Shown: positions 40,344-40,736 of the stretch, piece after piece
How positions within the stretch are numbered: position 1 is the stretch's first letter
Layout of the letters: the number at the start of each line of letters is the position of its first letter
DNA from: Paenibacillus sp. ACRRY
GTDB taxonomy: Bacteria; Bacillota; Bacilli; Paenibacillales; Paenibacillaceae
NCBI RefSeq assembly: GCF_022346995.1
Contig: NZ_JAKRNM010000021.1
Span: forward strand, 1-40,736
DNA: 40,736 nucleotides
Reading direction: 5' to 3'
Made by a program: the position numbers and the translations under genes
Notes under the pieces: generated by a model
Seen by the model: the letters and a program-made list of their open reading frames with translations, nothing else
Databases searched by the model: none
Told to the model about the DNA's origin: nothing

Positions 40344-40373
40344 TTTACAAGTTATAATGAAATATGATATATT
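40344..40373 (+). promoter_or_regulatory. rRNA operon promoter P2
   Basis: TTTACA (40344-40349) and TATATT (40368-40373), 18-bp spacer, followed six bases later by CCGGCC (40380-40385). Every element is exactly 85 bp from its P1 counterpart. Tandem promoters of this type drive rRNA operons in Bacillus relatives. Confidence 0.78.
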
Positions 40374-40409
40374 CTAATTCCGGCCTTGAAACAGTCGGCA
40401 AGGAAGTTT

Positions 40410-40428
40410 GATCTTTGAAAACTGAACA
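40410..40428 (+). promoter_or_regulatory. rRNA leader boxA-like element
   Basis: GATCTTTGAAAACTGAACA matches the TCTTTGAAAACT-type motif of Bacillus rRNA leaders, where it helps antitermination complexes assemble. It lies 185 nt before the 16S 5' end. Confidence 0.65.
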
Positions 40429-40440
40429 ACGAGTGAGTAA

Positions 40441-40460
40441 CGATCTTACTTGTAAGATCG
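40441..40460 (+). other. rRNA leader hairpin
   Basis: CGATCTTAC (40441-40449), a TT loop and GTAAGATCG (40452-40460) form a perfect nine-pair hairpin. A second hairpin GAGATT-TTT-AATCTC is at 40515-40529. Neither is followed by a T run, so they are leader structures, possibly for processing or antitermination, rather than terminators. Confidence 0.5.
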
Positions 40461-40612
40461 AAAAGCTGAGAAATCGGTGCAAGTCATCTGACTGTATGAT
40501 TTTGAAGCGGAAATGAGATTTTTAATCTCGTCAGATTCAAAATGAGCTAATCGCTCTTTTCAATACCTCAGAAGATTTTCATAGCGTCTAACCGCGCTGC
40601 TGAAATTCATCT

Positions 40613-40736
40613 TTATTGGAGAGTTTGATCCTGGCTCAGGACGAACGCTGGCGGCATGCCTAATACATGCAAGTCGAGCGGACTTGAAGAGAAGCTTGCT
40701 TCTCTGATGGTTAGCGGCGGACGGGTGAGTAACACG
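40613..40736 (+). rRNA. 16S ribosomal RNA, 5' part
   Basis: AGAGTTTGATCCTGGCTCAG at 40620-40639 is the conserved 5' region (E. coli position 8 onwards), so the mature 5' end is near 40613. It continues through the conserved ACGAACGCTGGCGGC stretch, the V1 hairpin (AGAGAAGCTTGCTTCTCT) and GGCGGACGGGTGAGTAACACG, and is cut by the window end. The V1 sequence is of Paenibacillus type. Confidence 0.97.

Noticed and set aside
1..40736. CRISPR arrays, insertion sequences, transposases or phage structural genes
   Set aside because: No regular direct repeats with spacers, terminal inverted repeats or related protein motifs were seen.

Overview
The window looks like chromosomal DNA of a Paenibacillus-type Firmicute. 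It ends in the first ~124 nt of a 16S rRNA gene whose variable V1 region is of Paenibacillus type (amylolyticus/pabuli-like from memory, not searched). Strong AGGAGG-type ribosome binding sites, TTG/GTG starts, sigma-A promoters and hairpin/T-run terminators all fit a low-to-mid GC Gram-positive. Almost every gene is on the + strand, pointing into the rRNA operon; the only recognised exceptions are the gene at 9802-10740 and a gene lying off the left edge.

Left end (1-4.3 kb). A consensus minus-strand promoter with a 20-bp TetR-type palindrome serves a gene beyond position 1. Next comes a complete heme-stress module in the order hssR-hssS-hrtB-hrtA: a two-component system plus the HrtBA heme exporter. 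An 11-bp-period direct repeat resembling the HssR box overlaps the promoter region in front of hrtB, and a terminator closes the unit.

Middle (4.4-40 kb). This is a long run of small, mostly independent genes, most with their own ribosome binding site. They include four Nudix hydrolases, four GNAT acetyltransferases, two APH-type phosphotransferases, an ANT-type nucleotidyltransferase, two deaminases, two histidine phosphatases, two alpha/beta hydrolases, PdxH, HAD, PhzF, peptidase E, inositol monophosphatase, an HD phosphohydrolase, a HIT protein, a cysteine hydrolase, DinB, a radical SAM enzyme, a lipoprotein and many short conserved or unknown proteins. Some form tight operons with 4-nt ATGA/GTGA overlaps: 5581-7960 (hydrolase, membrane-anchored protein, hydrolase), 17225-19239 (phosphodiester glycosidase, GT2-GtrA), 19402-21613 (ATPase, EF-G-like, DinB), 26096-28000 (LytTR regulator, membrane protein, unknown, 39-codon ORF, GNAT) and 30207-31731 (P-loop protein, small membrane protein, Nudix). 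Two very short ORFs resembling N-termini of acetyltransferases sit at gene junctions and suggest genes lost from the array.

Most unusual item. The protein at 20127-21128 aligns by eye with elongation factor G domains III, IV and V, including the domain IV tip histidine, but has no GTPase domain and no domain II. It lies 14 nt downstream of a single-domain ABC/SMC-type ATPase. The second regulatory highlight is a set of four TGCAAC-like repeats at 10-11 bp spacing ahead of a LytTR regulator coupled to a four-helix membrane protein, which resembles a LytTR regulatory system.

Right end (40.0-40.7 kb). A terminator is followed by two near-identical rRNA promoters exactly 85 bp apart, a boxA-like element, leader hairpins and the 5' end of the 16S gene. 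No tRNA, CRISPR, insertion sequence or phage gene was recognised. All family assignments are by eye; no database search was run.
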